Assembly (NCBI RefSeq): GCF_002355375.1
Contig: NZ_AP017312.1
Span: 3,260,001-3,324,000 of the forward strand
Length of the DNA stretch: 64,000 nucleotides
DNA from: Aneurinibacillus soli
GTDB taxonomy: Bacteria; Bacillota; Bacilli; Aneurinibacillales; Aneurinibacillaceae
Reading direction: 5' to 3'
The position numbers and the translations under genes were made by a program. Of this stretch, positions 33,661 through 42,964 are shown in pieces (the stretch's first letter is position 1; each line of letters starts with the position of its first letter). The notes under the pieces were generated by a model. It ran no database searches, had not been told where the DNA came from, and saw nothing but the letters and a program-made list of their open reading frames with translations.

Positions 33661-34107
33661 TTATCCGTACAGAACCAGCCGATTTTGCGGAAGAAACGTC
33701 TCTTCTTGCTGATTTAGCAAAATCGAAAACATTGTGAACCGCCTCGTTGGCATATGCTGTACTTGTCTGATCACATTCCAGAACGTTTCCCACTCGTTGA
33801 CCTGCCCGTACTCTCCCCATATTTCTTCCTCTTCTTCTTCGTCCTGTTCCGGAAGCAAATATACGATAAGAATCGGATGATCTTCCTGTCGTCTCCATGC
33901 CTCCACTTTTTGCTTCAGTTCCTCCTCCGCCCTAGCCCATGCAAAAAAAATCTCCGCCTGCCTGCCGCTCCCCTCCACAAAAAATGAACAGGAAACAACT
34001 CCTGACTCTTCTCTGATCGTACACAGATCCTCTAGCAGACTTTCATCATTCGCAAAATAATCTCCAAATAGAGTGCTAGCTGTTTTCGCGTTCACAAACT
34101 GCTCCAT
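33661..34107 (-). CDS. Acidic hypothetical protein
   Basis: A 148-residue soluble protein I do not recognise. A run of acidic residues (QDEEEEEEI) lies near 104-112. Strands and helices elsewhere suggest a small alpha/beta fold. The ATG at 34107 follows GAGGGGTAGAGG. A possible transcription attenuator lies immediately upstream. Confidence 0.6.
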   Translation of the reverse strand: MEQFVNAKTASTLFGDYFANDESLLEDLCTIREESGVVSCSFFVEGSGRQAEIFFAWARAEEELKQKVEAWRRQEDHPILIVYLLPEQDEEEEEEIWGEYGQVNEWETFWNVIRQVQHMPTRRFTMFSILLNQQEETFLPQNRLVLYG

Positions 34108-34122
34108 GCCTCTACCCCTCTC

Positions 34123-34208
34123 AAAAAAATAAAAACCGGCCGCATAATCCGCACAGCCGGTTGCACTACTCGCTCCAGACAATCTAAGTGCCCACATACA
34201 GATTGTCT
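34123..34208 (-). promoter_or_regulatory. Two hairpins, possible attenuator leader
   Basis: On the minus strand AGACAATC (34208-34201) pairs with GATTGTCT (34184-34177). Next, AACCGGC (34162-34156) pairs with GCCGGTT (34140-34134), followed by a T-rich run. This terminator ends just before the ribosome site of the acidic hypothetical gene. It may regulate that gene, or it may end a short RNA or the 9-codon frame MKDNLYVGT located in the first hairpin. Confidence 0.45.
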
Positions 34209-34337
34209 TTCATCGCCTCTTTTATCGTTTCTATTTTTAGAAATATCATACATTATTTCAATAAAAACCTTTATATGCAACCTCAATATTATCAGACATA
34301 AGTCCTGCATTCAAGACTGTATTTTACAAATTTAGCA

Positions 34338-34367
34338 TAAAAAAAAGCGATGCTCTTACAGCATCGC
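34338..34367 (-). terminator. Terminator overlapping the transglycosylase stop codon
   Basis: On the minus strand GCGATGC and GCATCGC form the stem and the stop codon TAA lies in the loop, followed by a T run. Confidence 0.8.
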
Positions 34368-35102
34368 CGTGATTTTGCGAATATAATTTTGTGTTTCTTT
34401 AAACGGTGGTACCCCCCCATACTTCTTCACATTGCCTGGTCCTGCATTGTATCCGGCCAGCGCAAGCGTCACATTCCCATCATACCGATCAAGCATTTCT
34501 TTTAAGTGACGCGTTCCGCCATCCACATTTTCCGCCACATCATACGGGTTGCGAATGCCAAGTTCGCGCACATTTTCCGGCATAAGCTGCATCAGTCCCA
34601 TCGCTCCGGCATGCGAGCGAACCGTTGGATTAAAATCACTCTCCTGCTTAATCACTGCACGAATGAGCGTCTCTGATACCCCATGTTTTTTGGCAGCAGC
34701 TACGATAGCCTGTTCAATATCAGCTCGACTCGAAGACAACGCTGCTGAGGCTTTCTTATATGCACTGCTAGCATTCGATGTCGCCCGGGTTACAGCAGGT
34801 ACTTCTGTCAGTGCACGTGGTAATGCTTCATATGTATCACTAGCATCCGATGTACCTGCTCCTGTCCCCGACATCGAGCCATAAGAAGCGATAAGTGCAT
34901 TCAACAGTGCTTGGGACTGGTCTGGCTGCTCCGGGTTCATCACGAGTCCTGCCCCCTGGTCTTTAACAGCCGCTGCCAACATATCGGCAAAATCCACCTG
35001 CCCGGCTATCTGCTCTTGCAACCGCTGCGCCATCTGTGGATTTTTGTTCGCCACCTTCACGAGTGTATTATCTAGCAACCATTGTGAAGACCCTACTTCC
35101 AT
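34356..35102 (-). CDS. Lytic transglycosylase (SLT domain)
   Basis: A 248-residue murein-cleaving enzyme. The SLT domain covers about residues 135-245, with the catalytic Glu in [23 protein letters not shown] and [17 protein letters not shown] are the other family motifs. The N-terminal half is a low-complexity Ala/Ser/Thr linker. No classical signal peptide is visible, as in YjbJ/CwlQ-like proteins of bacilli. It has its own terminator. Confidence 0.88.
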   Translation of the reverse strand: MEVGSSQWLLDNTLVKVANKNPQMAQRLQEQIAGQVDFADMLAAAVKDQGAGLVMNPEQPDQSQALLNALIASYGSMSGTGAGTSDASDTYEALPRALTEVPAVTRATSNASSAYKKASAALSSSRADIEQAIVAAAKKHGVSETLIRAVIKQESDFNPTVRSHAGAMGLMQLMPENVRELGIRNPYDVAENVDGGTRHLKEMLDRYDGNVTLALAGYNAGPGNVKKYGGVPPFKETQNYIRKITAML

Positions 35103-35231
35103 ATCTGATACTCCTTCCGTTCGAATCTTTTTTTTATTTTACCTTTTTTCCCTGTAAGAAAAAAGAGGAAATTTTACATGCCTATACTCGTGATAGTATA
35201 CTTACTAGTATGGTAAAGGAGGAATTCTACG

Positions 35232-36740
35232 TTGCTACATGAAAAAATAAAAGGGCTTCATTTCGGTAGTTTTTATCTCACCCATTCCAAACCAGAAGAC
35301 GCAGCTCTTATCTATCACGATCAGACGATTACGTACGGAGATCTTCACACAACCGTTGAAAAATATGCTACCTGTCTACATGTATCCGGCATTCGCGCAG
35401 GTGATGTTGTAGCATTGAGCTGCTATAACACACCCGAGTTCATTTACAGCTATCTTGCAATCACCCGCCTTGGAGCAATTGTAGCCCCACTGAATTTGAC
35501 ACTTACAATCGACGAGCTTACATACATTCTACAAGATTCCGGCGCTAAAGCGTTATTTATTCACGAAAAAATTCTCGGCAAATTATCTGCCTCAACCGAA
35601 CAGCTTCAAGCACAATTCAGATTAAAAGAGGTTCTTGTGATCGGTGAGGCATTAACCGCTCGCGTTCATACAGCGACTGCGATTGAGCCTCCAGAAATCA
35701 ATCCAAAGGCAATCGCTACCCTTCTATATACATCAGGTACAACCGGTAAGCCAAAAGGTGCCATGCTCAGTCATGAAAATTTGATTGCTGATACTGTCGC
35801 CTGCACAGATGTTCTCGATCTGACATCGCAGGATGTATTTATGTGTGTTCTGCCGATGTTCCACTCTTTCGGCTTTACCACATCCGTTCTGCTTCCGCTT
35901 TATGCAGGTTCTACCATTGTCATTCATGAAACGTTCCATCCAAAAGAGATCATGCACTCTTTGATTGCGCATCATGTATCAGTATTTTGTGGCGTACCGG
36001 CTATGTTTGTCGTCCTCGCTCAGGCACTAAAAGAAGGCAAAGTCAGCTTCCCTTCTCTGCGGGTCGCTGTTTCCGGGGGTGCAGCGCTGCCAGTTGAAAT
36101 TTTGACTTTGTTTAGTCACCAGTACAATATCCCACTTATGGAAGGATACGGGCTGACAGAAGCATCTCCGGTTGTATGCTTCAACCCGTTGCATGGCGAG
36201 AAAAAGCCGGGCTCTGTTGGTCTTCCCCTTACCGGTGTAGAAGTGCGTATTGCCGATGAACAAGGGGGAAATCTGGAAACAGATCAGACCGGTGAGATTC
36301 TCGTACGTGGGCTAAATGTGATGCAGGGTTACCTGAATATGCCGGAAGCAACAGCAGATACAATCGTGGATGGCTGGCTCCATACAGGGGATATTGGCTT
36401 TATTGACAGTGACGGCTATGTATTTATCGTGGACCGAAAAAAGGACCTGATTATTACGCGTGGCCTCAATGTCTATCCACGTGAAATTGAAGAGGTACTA
36501 TATAAACATCCGGCTGTTCTCGAAGCGGCGGTTATCGGCATGCCCGATCCGGTCAAGGGAGAGATCGTCAAAGCTTTTGTCGTACCGAAGCCCGGAGAAA
36601 CTCTCGACCGCAGGACCGTGCTTGATTTCCTGAAGCCTCAATTGGCCGCATACAAAATGCCTCGCTTCGTGGAGATCATCGATCAACTACCGAAAAATGC
36701 AGCTGGTAAAATCCTAAAAAAAGACCTGCGTAAACAGTAG
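35232..36740 (+). CDS. Long-chain acyl-CoA synthetase (AMP-binding)
   Basis: A 502-residue adenylate-forming enzyme that activates a fatty or other carboxylic acid with CoA. The core motifs are complete: P-loop TSGTTGKPKG near 178, GYGLTEASPV near 300, GWLHTGDIG near 388, and the C-terminal catalytic Lys in KNAAGKILKK. It resembles B. subtilis YhfL/LcfA. The start is TTG at 35232 with AAAGGAGG upstream. The exact substrate is not predictable. Confidence 0.9.
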   Translation: MLHEKIKGLHFGSFYLTHSKPEDAALIYHDQTITYGDLHTTVEKYATCLHVSGIRAGDVVALSCYNTPEFIYSYLAITRLGAIVAPLNLTLTIDELTYILQDSGAKALFIHEKILGKLSASTEQLQAQFRLKEVLVIGEALTARVHTATAIEPPEINPKAIATLLYTSGTTGKPKGAMLSHENLIADTVACTDVLDLTSQDVFMCVLPMFHSFGFTTSVLLPLYAGSTIVIHETFHPKEIMHSLIAHHVSVFCGVPAMFVVLAQALKEGKVSFPSLRVAVSGGAALPVEILTLFSHQYNIPLMEGYGLTEASPVVCFNPLHGEKKPGSVGLPLTGVEVRIADEQGGNLETDQTGEILVRGLNVMQGYLNMPEATADTIVDGWLHTGDIGFIDSDGYVFIVDRKKDLIITRGLNVYPREIEEVLYKHPAVLEAAVIGMPDPVKGEIVKAFVVPKPGETLDRRTVLDFLKPQLAAYKMPRFVEIIDQLPKNAAGKILKKDLRKQ

Positions 36741-36747
36741 ACTCGTC

Positions 36748-37473
36748 TTATCCGATCGCATGAATAATAACAAATAGGAGAATGGCTACAACAAGCACTA
36801 CAAATGGGTTATTTCGCCTGTATACGCCTGGCGTATACAGACTTACCCTCATATAAAAAATCAGCAAACAAGCAAATGCTCCAACGCCTGCTAGAAGATG
36901 GCGGTCCCACTCCTGTATAACCCGGAGCATAATGCCTCCATGAAGCACAACAACGGTGATAGAAAGTAGCATAAAGAATGGAAGTGCCTGTAGGCGTGAA
37001 CGTTGCAAGCGCCCGCTAAACATAAACAGTCCATACGGAACAAGTGTACAGAGAAGCGCAAAATACCCACTTCCGATTCCAAATAAATAGCCAAGAGAAA
37101 CTGAGGAATCGCCGTCTGCACGTACTGTAGGCGGCGATTCCTGTTTCGACTCCCCGTGCGCTGTTTCTTGTTTAGCAGAAGACGATGCCGCAGGAGTCGC
37201 GCCCGCTTCATGACTGCTTGTTGAAGGGGAGACTTCTGTATGTCCCGTCCCTGTAGGGGAAACATGCTTGTCTTCAGAAGCTGAAGCGGGTTGCTCAACC
37301 GCCTCAGCTTTTGGGCTATGCTCTTTCGCTCCGCCCGTTGCCTTCTCGTTGCTCACTGTCTGTTCAGTAGTCTGGTAGTCGGAGGTTGGATTCATAACTA
37401 ACAAAAAAAGTAACAGGCTGAACATCACAATTCCAATTAGCAAGATAAACCAGACAATGTTACGTACCCACAT
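36748..37473 (-). CDS. Membrane protein with low-complexity extracytoplasmic linker
   Basis: A protein of about 241 residues that I do not recognise. One N-terminal helix (about 5-28) is followed by a 100-residue Ser/Glu/Pro/Ala-rich linker, then three or four membrane helices (about 128-238). I chose the ATG at 37473 because AAAGGAG lies 10 bases upstream; an ATG at 37497 is the other possibility. Confidence 0.6.
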   Translation of the reverse strand: MWVRNIVWFILLIGIVMFSLLLFLLVMNPTSDYQTTEQTVSNEKATGGAKEHSPKAEAVEQPASASEDKHVSPTGTGHTEVSPSTSSHEAGATPAASSSAKQETAHGESKQESPPTVRADGDSSVSLGYLFGIGSGYFALLCTLVPYGLFMFSGRLQRSRLQALPFFMLLSITVVVLHGGIMLRVIQEWDRHLLAGVGAFACLLIFYMRVSLYTPGVYRRNNPFVVLVVAILLFVIIHAIG

Positions 37474-37571
37474 CCTTTCGTCAGCTCCTTTTATCATCCG
37501 CACCTTTTCTCTACTTGTATATGAAAAAGATAGACAGCTTATGCCGGATACAAACCCGCATCCTAAGCACA

Positions 37572-37624
37572 ACTACACACAAAAACCGGCTGCATAAAAG
37601 TCGCAGCCGGTTTTTGTGTGTAGT
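37572..37624. terminator. Very long perfect hairpin terminator
   Basis: Arms of 22 bases (37572-37593 and 37603-37624; core AAAAACCGGCTGC/GCAGCCGGTTTTT) pair perfectly around a 9-base loop. It works in both directions and lies after the pterin dehydratase gene. Confidence 0.85.
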
Positions 37625-37628
37625 CATA

Positions 37629-37940
37629 TTATATTGCTTTCGTAGCACTGGATGTAATCTGGTTGATTTTTTGCGCAAGTGCAAAATCTTTACCCGTGAG
37701 ACCACTCCGGTCATGTGTAAACAGCCGGAGTGTAACCTGGTCATACCGGATATCGATATCAGGATGATGGTTTGCGTCTTCTGCAAATCGGCCAATCTGG
37801 TTGACGAATTCAAGCGCTTCCCCAAAATGAGAAAACCGAATGCGGCGGGTAATCGCTCCGCCATCTTCCAATGTCCAGCCAGGGATTTTCGACAGATTCA
37901 ATGCAATTTGCTCCGGGGATAACTTAGCCATTCTCATCAT
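37629..37940 (-). CDS. Pterin-4a-carbinolamine dehydratase
   Basis: A 103-residue enzyme of the DCoH/PhhB family. It dehydrates 4a-hydroxytetrahydropterin during recycling of the pterin cofactor. The family signature is clear: EDANHHPDIDIRYDQV (about 54-69) with the catalytic His pair, then LFTHDRSGLTGKDFALA. An ATG three codons later is better spaced from the GGAAAGG site. No phenylalanine hydroxylase gene is present nearby, so it may serve molybdopterin or another pterin. Confidence 0.9.
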   Translation of the reverse strand: MMRMAKLSPEQIALNLSKIPGWTLEDGGAITRRIRFSHFGEALEFVNQIGRFAEDANHHPDIDIRYDQVTLRLFTHDRSGLTGKDFALAQKINQITSSATKAI

Positions 37941-37977
37941 CCTTTCCTTTTCCTTTTACAACTTTATGCACACCCTG

Positions 37978-38874
37978 TCAGAAGGTTTCCACCGGAAGCT
38001 TTACTGTGAAGCAGGACCCTTCTCCCGGATGACTACATACGGAAATCGTACCACGATGATACTGAACTAAACTTTTCGTAATGGCTAGTCCGAGGCCGAA
38101 GCCTTCGTACTTTTTGTTATAGGAGGAATTAGCCTGCTTGAACGGCTGATACAGTTGTCGGATTTGTTCTTCTGACATCCCGATCCCATTGTCCTCCACC
38201 TCGATGCAGCCTGTGTGGTCGTTCGTATACGTACGAATCAAAATCCGACCGCCATTCGGCGTATATTTGATGGCATTATGCACAAGATTTGCGATAATCT
38301 GTTTAATTTTCCCCCGGTCGGCTTCCATAAGAAGCTCCGGATCGTTATGTGTCACTTCAACGACATGCTGCTTTTTCATAGTATTTGTAGCCAGTTCTTC
38401 AACTGTCTCATCAACCACTTCCGCAAGTGAAAACTGTGTCAGCCTCATTTCAATTCGCCCAGACTCAATACGAGACAGTTCAATTAAATCATTAATAAGA
38501 CTCAATAAATCCTCTGACTTACGGTATACAGTCTCCACAAACTTGCGGTTTACCGACGCATTTTCATCATCGGCCATCCTCTCCAGCAAAAGTTCGGAAT
38601 ACCCCATAATAACCGTAAGGGGGGTTCGAAGCTCATGCGATACATTTGCCAGGAATTCTGTTTTCATGCGGTCAATCTCTGCTAGCTGGTGGTTCTTCTC
38701 TTCTAACATTTTGTTTTGTACCTGCATTTTGAAGACAAGAATCACTAGCAGAATCATCAATATGAGTGTAATGATAAGAGATAGGGCATGCGTGCCAAGG
38801 GAGATGATCCCAATGAAACAGAGAAGTCCTGCTCCAATCACAATGCCCATGTATAATAATATTCTTTTTTTCAT
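37978..38874 (-). CDS. Membrane sensor histidine kinase
   Basis: A 298-residue kinase with two N-terminal membrane helices (about 5-48) and almost no outside loop. A HisKA domain follows with the acceptor His in ANVSHELRTPL near residue 79. The HATPase domain has an N box (LVHNAIKYTPNG), G1 (EDNGIG) and G2 (FGLGLAI). It overlaps the preceding response regulator gene by four bases. It closes the five-gene signalling cluster. Confidence 0.92.
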   Translation of the reverse strand: MKKRILLYMGIVIGAGLLCFIGIISLGTHALSLIITLILMILLVILVFKMQVQNKMLEEKNHQLAEIDRMKTEFLANVSHELRTPLTVIMGYSELLLERMADDENASVNRKFVETVYRKSEDLLSLINDLIELSRIESGRIEMRLTQFSLAEVVDETVEELATNTMKKQHVVEVTHNDPELLMEADRGKIKQIIANLVHNAIKYTPNGGRILIRTYTNDHTGCIEVEDNGIGMSEEQIRQLYQPFKQANSSYNKKYEGFGLGLAITKSLVQYHRGTISVCSHPGEGSCFTVKLPVETF

Positions 38875-39284
38875 AGACCGGTTGGTTCCTTGTAGCCGGG
38901 TGATTGTACTTCTCGTGCAGTACTGTATTGAGCAACCTTCTCTAGGAAATCCCGAATTCGAATCGGTTTCGTAATATAATCAACACATCCCGCCTCGAGT
39001 GCTGACTGGATATCTGATTTCATAGCGAGAGCCGACAGCGCTACAATCGGAATGGAAGCCAGTTCTGGGGTAGACTTAATCGTTCGAGTAACCGCCAGGC
39101 CGTCCATCTCCGGCATATGAATATCCATCAGAATTAAATCTGGCGAGAATGTCTCCAGCATTTCAAGCGCTTGGATACCATTCTCGGCTACATGCAGTTC
39201 GTACGCCTTATTCAAACGCAAAATTTCCACAAATAATTCCCGGTTAGACAGGTTGTCTTCCACGAGCAAAATTTGTCTAACCAT
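38871..39284 (-). CDS. Single-domain response regulator
   Basis: A 137-residue stand-alone receiver like DivK or CheY. The acidic pair is in LLVEDNLSN, the phospho-acceptor Asp in LILMDIHMPEMDG near residue 53, and the conserved Lys in YITKPIR near 103. It has no output domain, so it must act by protein contact or phosphotransfer. It sits between two histidine kinase genes. The ATG at 39284 has AAAGGGGAA upstream. Confidence 0.9.
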   Translation of the reverse strand: MVRQILLVEDNLSNRELFVEILRLNKAYELHVAENGIQALEMLETFSPDLILMDIHMPEMDGLAVTRTIKSTPELASIPIVALSALAMKSDIQSALEAGCVDYITKPIRIRDFLEKVAQYSTAREVQSPGYKEPTGL

Positions 39285-39312
39285 GCGCGTTTCCCCTTTA
39301 TCTCGTATACTT

Positions 39313-41250
39313 TTACCTGTTACCCGATATGTGCAGCAGATCAAAAACTTCATCAAGCGACATCAATATTTGATCAGCTGTACGCATCACCTGCCCGCGC
39401 TCTACAAGACGAATCGGCTGGTCGATGTACGCCAGCAGTTTCCCTTTCCAGTTCGCCCGGACATCTGTCAGCATCTGCATATACAACTCATCTACACGGT
39501 GAGTAGCTACAATGGCGACAGAAAGAAACGGCTGGTATATTGCTTCTTCTATATCTTTTTCTGATTTTACCATAAAATGATCAAACTGTATGGAACTTTC
39601 TTTTAGTATGCGGCAAAAAACTGAAAAATCCTTTGAGAATCCAGGGGGATGTAGCAGCAAAATACGACTCTCCGTTTTCAGAGAATCTTCATCACTAGAT
39701 TTTTGGCTGTCCGGTAAGACAAGCGGGATTACAAACGAAAATGTACTGCCAGCATGCTCCTCACTCTCAACCGTTAGTATCCCCTTGTGCAGCTCGATCA
39801 GTTGACGGGAAAGCGACAGCCCAAGTCCAGCTCCTTCATATTTCCGTTCTAGGCGTCCATCATTTTGATAAAACTGCTCAAAAATTTTTTCAAGCTTGTC
39901 GTTAGCTATGCCAATCCCCTCATCGATTACACGCACCGTAAGTTCATATTCATCATATGCAAGCGCGACCTCTATACGCCGGTCTGGCAAACTAAACTTG
40001 ATTGCATTATTGAGCAAATTCAAAAGTACCTGGCGAATACGTGTTTCATCAGCTATAACCGGACATGAATCATCTGGCATGTGGCTCGCAAGCTCAATCC
40101 GGGCCTGCTGCGCTTTCGGCTTCATCATGACAAGCGCACTATCAATCAAATCTTTCATATCAAAGCAGGACATTTCCAGCTCATACTTTCCAGCTTCGAT
40201 TTTGGTCATATCCAGAATATCATCAATCATCGACAGCAAATGCTCACCAGCATCAATAATATTCCCTGTAAATTCTTTCTGGGTAGGCGCAAGCACCCCG
40301 CCCGCCTCTTCATATAACAACTCTGCGAATCCAATAATACCCGTAAGAGGCGTGCGCAGTTCATGGGACATATTTGCCAGGAATTCAGATTTCATCCTGG
40401 TTGATTCCTGCGCCCGCATCGATTCCTCCTGCAGACGTTCATTCGTTTGCCTGAGTTCCTCTATCAGTCCAGAAATATTAACAGTCATCCGGTTAAATGC
40501 TTCGCTCAATTCTCCAAGCTCATCTCTTGTTTCAGCCTGAACCTGTGCCGAGAAATCCCCCTGCTCCATTTTTCTCACGCCATGAAGCAACGAAAATACC
40601 GGGCGCGTCATCACACGAGACATGTAAAGCGCAAATAAAAATGCGAGCAGCAACGTGCTCGCAATGATCATATAACTGACCGTCACTGATTTCCACGCTT
40701 CCCCAAGCATCGCCTGATTTATCCGGGTAATTTGATCTGCGCGATGCTGAGACATCTGTTCAACTTCTTCCATCAAACGCGCTGCGATCGGCTGCGCCTC
40801 ACCATTCAGCGTGTCAATTGCGTCTTTTGTATTCTGGCGTTCATAGACCGGAATTACTTTATCCCGTAAGATCAATTCCCAGTCCTCACTATGAATAATG
40901 AAAGATTCAATTTCCTTGCGCTCATCCGGTGATGAATTTGCCTTAAGCTGTTGCATAAGGAGCTGTGCCCGGTCACTTGTTTCATAAAAACGGTCACGAA
41001 ACTCCTTATTCCCAGTCGTAACGTACAGCATGACAAAGTTAATCCGCTCCATAATCGTACTTTTCACTTGCAATTGTGTAGCCAATCGTGGAATTGACTG
41101 ATTTAGCATATGATCGTTATCTTTTACAACACGCAGTAGCTGCAAGTTCATGACGTACATCCCAATCGCTGTAAAAACGAGCACGGCCATAAATCCACTT
41201 AAAAACTTCAGGCGAATGGAAAGGTTCTTCCATCTACGAAACCATGTCAT
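39313..41250 (-). CDS. Multidomain sensor histidine kinase
   Basis: A 645-residue kinase. A membrane helix (about 13-33) precedes a helical outside sensor (35-185), a second helix (about 190-210), a HAMP domain, HisKA (ANMSHELRTPL near 318) and HATPase (NLLNNAIKFSLP, DEGIGI, GAGLGLSLS). The last 120 residues form a receiver-like domain without the usual acceptor Asp pattern. It starts 10 bases after the lipoprotein gene, so the lipoprotein may present a ligand to this kinase. Confidence 0.9.
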   Translation of the reverse strand: MTWFRRWKNLSIRLKFLSGFMAVLVFTAIGMYVMNLQLLRVVKDNDHMLNQSIPRLATQLQVKSTIMERINFVMLYVTTGNKEFRDRFYETSDRAQLLMQQLKANSSPDERKEIESFIIHSEDWELILRDKVIPVYERQNTKDAIDTLNGEAQPIAARLMEEVEQMSQHRADQITRINQAMLGEAWKSVTVSYMIIASTLLLAFLFALYMSRVMTRPVFSLLHGVRKMEQGDFSAQVQAETRDELGELSEAFNRMTVNISGLIEELRQTNERLQEESMRAQESTRMKSEFLANMSHELRTPLTGIIGFAELLYEEAGGVLAPTQKEFTGNIIDAGEHLLSMIDDILDMTKIEAGKYELEMSCFDMKDLIDSALVMMKPKAQQARIELASHMPDDSCPVIADETRIRQVLLNLLNNAIKFSLPDRRIEVALAYDEYELTVRVIDEGIGIANDKLEKIFEQFYQNDGRLERKYEGAGLGLSLSRQLIELHKGILTVESEEHAGSTFSFVIPLVLPDSQKSSDEDSLKTESRILLLHPPGFSKDFSVFCRILKESSIQFDHFMVKSEKDIEEAIYQPFLSVAIVATHRVDELYMQMLTDVRANWKGKLLAYIDQPIRLVERGQVMRTADQILMSLDEVFDLLHISGNR

Positions 41251-41260
41251 TTTCTTCCCC

Positions 41261-42265
41261 TTATTTTTCCGGATTGCTAACCGGCTGTCCGGTTTGTTTA
41301 TCGAGCACAAATGCCCCATGCTCGTACTCTTCCAGCTTTTTGTTTATTTTCCTTCGCACCTCATCTGGTACGGTTGGACTGAATGTGCCCAACTGCTGAG
41401 CCCCATCTGCAAAATCGACTTCCACGTCTCCGCTTTTCAACGCGCCGCTCTGATACTGCTCAAATATTCTCACATACAGCGACGATAAATTTTGTACGAC
41501 GCTTGTAATGACTGTATTTTTGGATACAAAATACTGATCTGATATGTAGCCAACCGCCAGCTGACCCGCATGGTGCGCTTCCATAATCACATCAATGTTA
41601 AATCCGTCCCCCATAGGAGCCAGAACATCTGCACCTTCCTTAATCATCTTTCGAGCAATTTCTCCGGCTTTTTTCCCGTCGCTCCAACTTTTCACATCCT
41701 GAACCAGTACTTCATTATTCGGATTTTGCTCTTTGACTGCTGCAATAAATGGCTTAACCTCACGCATGGATTGATAGGCCGGAATCAATCCTACCTTATG
41801 ACTTTTCGTCATCGTGCCTGCAATCATGCCAGAGAAGTATCCCGTTGATTCCGGTGTAAAATTAATTGCGGATACATTCTCTCCCTGAGCCTTTCCATTA
41901 AAAAACACAAATCGGGTCTTTGGATACGAGACAGCTAGTTTATTAAACACTGCCTCAAAGCTTCGGCCATTGCCAAAAATCAAGTCGTACCTCGAATCAG
42001 CCAGCCGCTTCGCTTCCCTCCACTGAACGTCGGGTTGATCAGCGTCTTGAATACATTCGACCTGAGCCTGGTATGTTCGTTCAATTGCTTTCAATCCACG
42101 ATATGCCTGCCCATCCCATCCCTGATCGTAAATCTTTCCGTCGACAAGTAGCCCGACCTTGAGCGGGACTATAGCCTGGCTGACAGATTGATTCATAGCC
42201 GATTGCCCGTGTGGAACACATCCCACAAGTAACAAAAACAGTACCATGATTACTATTTTTTTCAT
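41261..42265 (-). CDS. BMP-family lipoprotein (Med-like)
   Basis: A 334-residue lipoprotein with the lipobox LLLVGC near residues 12-17. The mature part is a periplasmic-binding fold of the basic membrane protein family (VGLLVDGKIYDQGWDGQAY; FFNGKA; GADVLAPMGDGFN). Family members bind nucleosides, and B. subtilis Med affects competence. I chose the ATG at 42265 with AAAGGGATGGG upstream. No ABC transporter partner is present; kinase genes follow instead. Confidence 0.87.
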   Translation of the reverse strand: MKKIVIMVLFLLLVGCVPHGQSAMNQSVSQAIVPLKVGLLVDGKIYDQGWDGQAYRGLKAIERTYQAQVECIQDADQPDVQWREAKRLADSRYDLIFGNGRSFEAVFNKLAVSYPKTRFVFFNGKAQGENVSAINFTPESTGYFSGMIAGTMTKSHKVGLIPAYQSMREVKPFIAAVKEQNPNNEVLVQDVKSWSDGKKAGEIARKMIKEGADVLAPMGDGFNIDVIMEAHHAGQLAVGYISDQYFVSKNTVITSVVQNLSSLYVRIFEQYQSGALKSGDVEVDFADGAQQLGTFSPTVPDEVRRKINKKLEEYEHGAFVLDKQTGQPVSNPEK

Positions 42266-42347
42266 TATAACGCCCATCCCTTTACCTATCACTCTGTTCA
42301 TATTGTAAACATTTCGTTTGCAGGGATAGAAGTGCAAAAATTGCAGA

Positions 42348-42373
42348 AAAAAATCCGGAGACTCCGGATTTTT
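42348..42373 (-). terminator. Terminator between regulator and lipoprotein genes
   Basis: AATCCGGAG pairs with CTCCGGATT around a tiny loop, flanked by A and T runs. It starts right after the regulator stop codon, so the regulator may be transcribed apart from the lipoprotein-kinase operon or read through. Confidence 0.75.
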
Positions 42374-42909
42374 CACTGACTGTTTATATCATACTGCTTA
42401 ATTTTATAATAAAGTGTACGTAGAGAGATTCCAAGCTTCTCCGCTGCAAGCCTGCGATTGCCTTCCACTTCAAGCAACACTTTCTCAATATGGCGCCGTT
42501 CTACTTCTTCAAGCGTCTCGATCGCTTCTGGCTCAGATGTAATAAAATCAAGTGCCCCCTGCACCGTTTCCCGTAGATGCGGAAGCTTGAACGGTTTGCA
42601 TACATAATCAAGCGCCCCAAACTTCATCGCCTGAACAGCCGTCTCGATTGTCGCATATGCTGTAACCATAATGACTTTACAGTCATCATCTATCTCTTTC
42701 ATTGCAGCCAGTACATCAATGCCGCTCATCTCAGGAAGCTGAATATCTAGCAAGACAAGTTCTGGCGAATAGCTCCGGTACAGGGCAAGCGCTTTTTCTC
42801 CCGCGTGTGCAGTTAGAACCTCGATCCGATCTGACTCCAGCGCGGTAGCAATTAAAAAACAAATATCAACATCATCATCGACAATGAGAACTCTCCATTT
42901 GCGCTTCAT
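42373..42909 (-). CDS. Response regulator with Fis-type DNA-binding domain
   Basis: A 178-residue regulator of the PrrA/RegA layout. The receiver covers residues 1-120 (acidic DDD near 11-13, acceptor Asp in LVLLDIQLPEMSG, Lys in VCKPFKLPH). The C-terminal Fis-type helix-turn-helix (NRRLAAEKLGISLRTLYYKI) is like that of NtrC proteins, but the AAA+ domain is absent. It therefore cannot drive sigma-54 by itself. It lies upstream of the lipoprotein and two kinases. Confidence 0.9.
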   Translation of the reverse strand: MKRKWRVLIVDDDVDICFLIATALESDRIEVLTAHAGEKALALYRSYSPELVLLDIQLPEMSGIDVLAAMKEIDDDCKVIMVTAYATIETAVQAMKFGALDYVCKPFKLPHLRETVQGALDFITSEPEAIETLEEVERRHIEKVLLEVEGNRRLAAEKLGISLRTLYYKIKQYDINSQ

Positions 42910-42964
42910 CCAACCCCTCCCCTTTCTCCATCAGTATACCAATCAAAAAGGGGGGCTGTACAGA

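Noticed and set aside
34092-34310. 72-codon frame upstream of the acidic hypothetical gene
   Set aside because: It runs through two hairpins and a terminator and overlaps the next gene out of frame.
42373-42909. Full NtrC-type sigma-54 activator
   Set aside because: The receiver is followed directly by the Fis helix-turn-helix; the AAA+ domain is absent.
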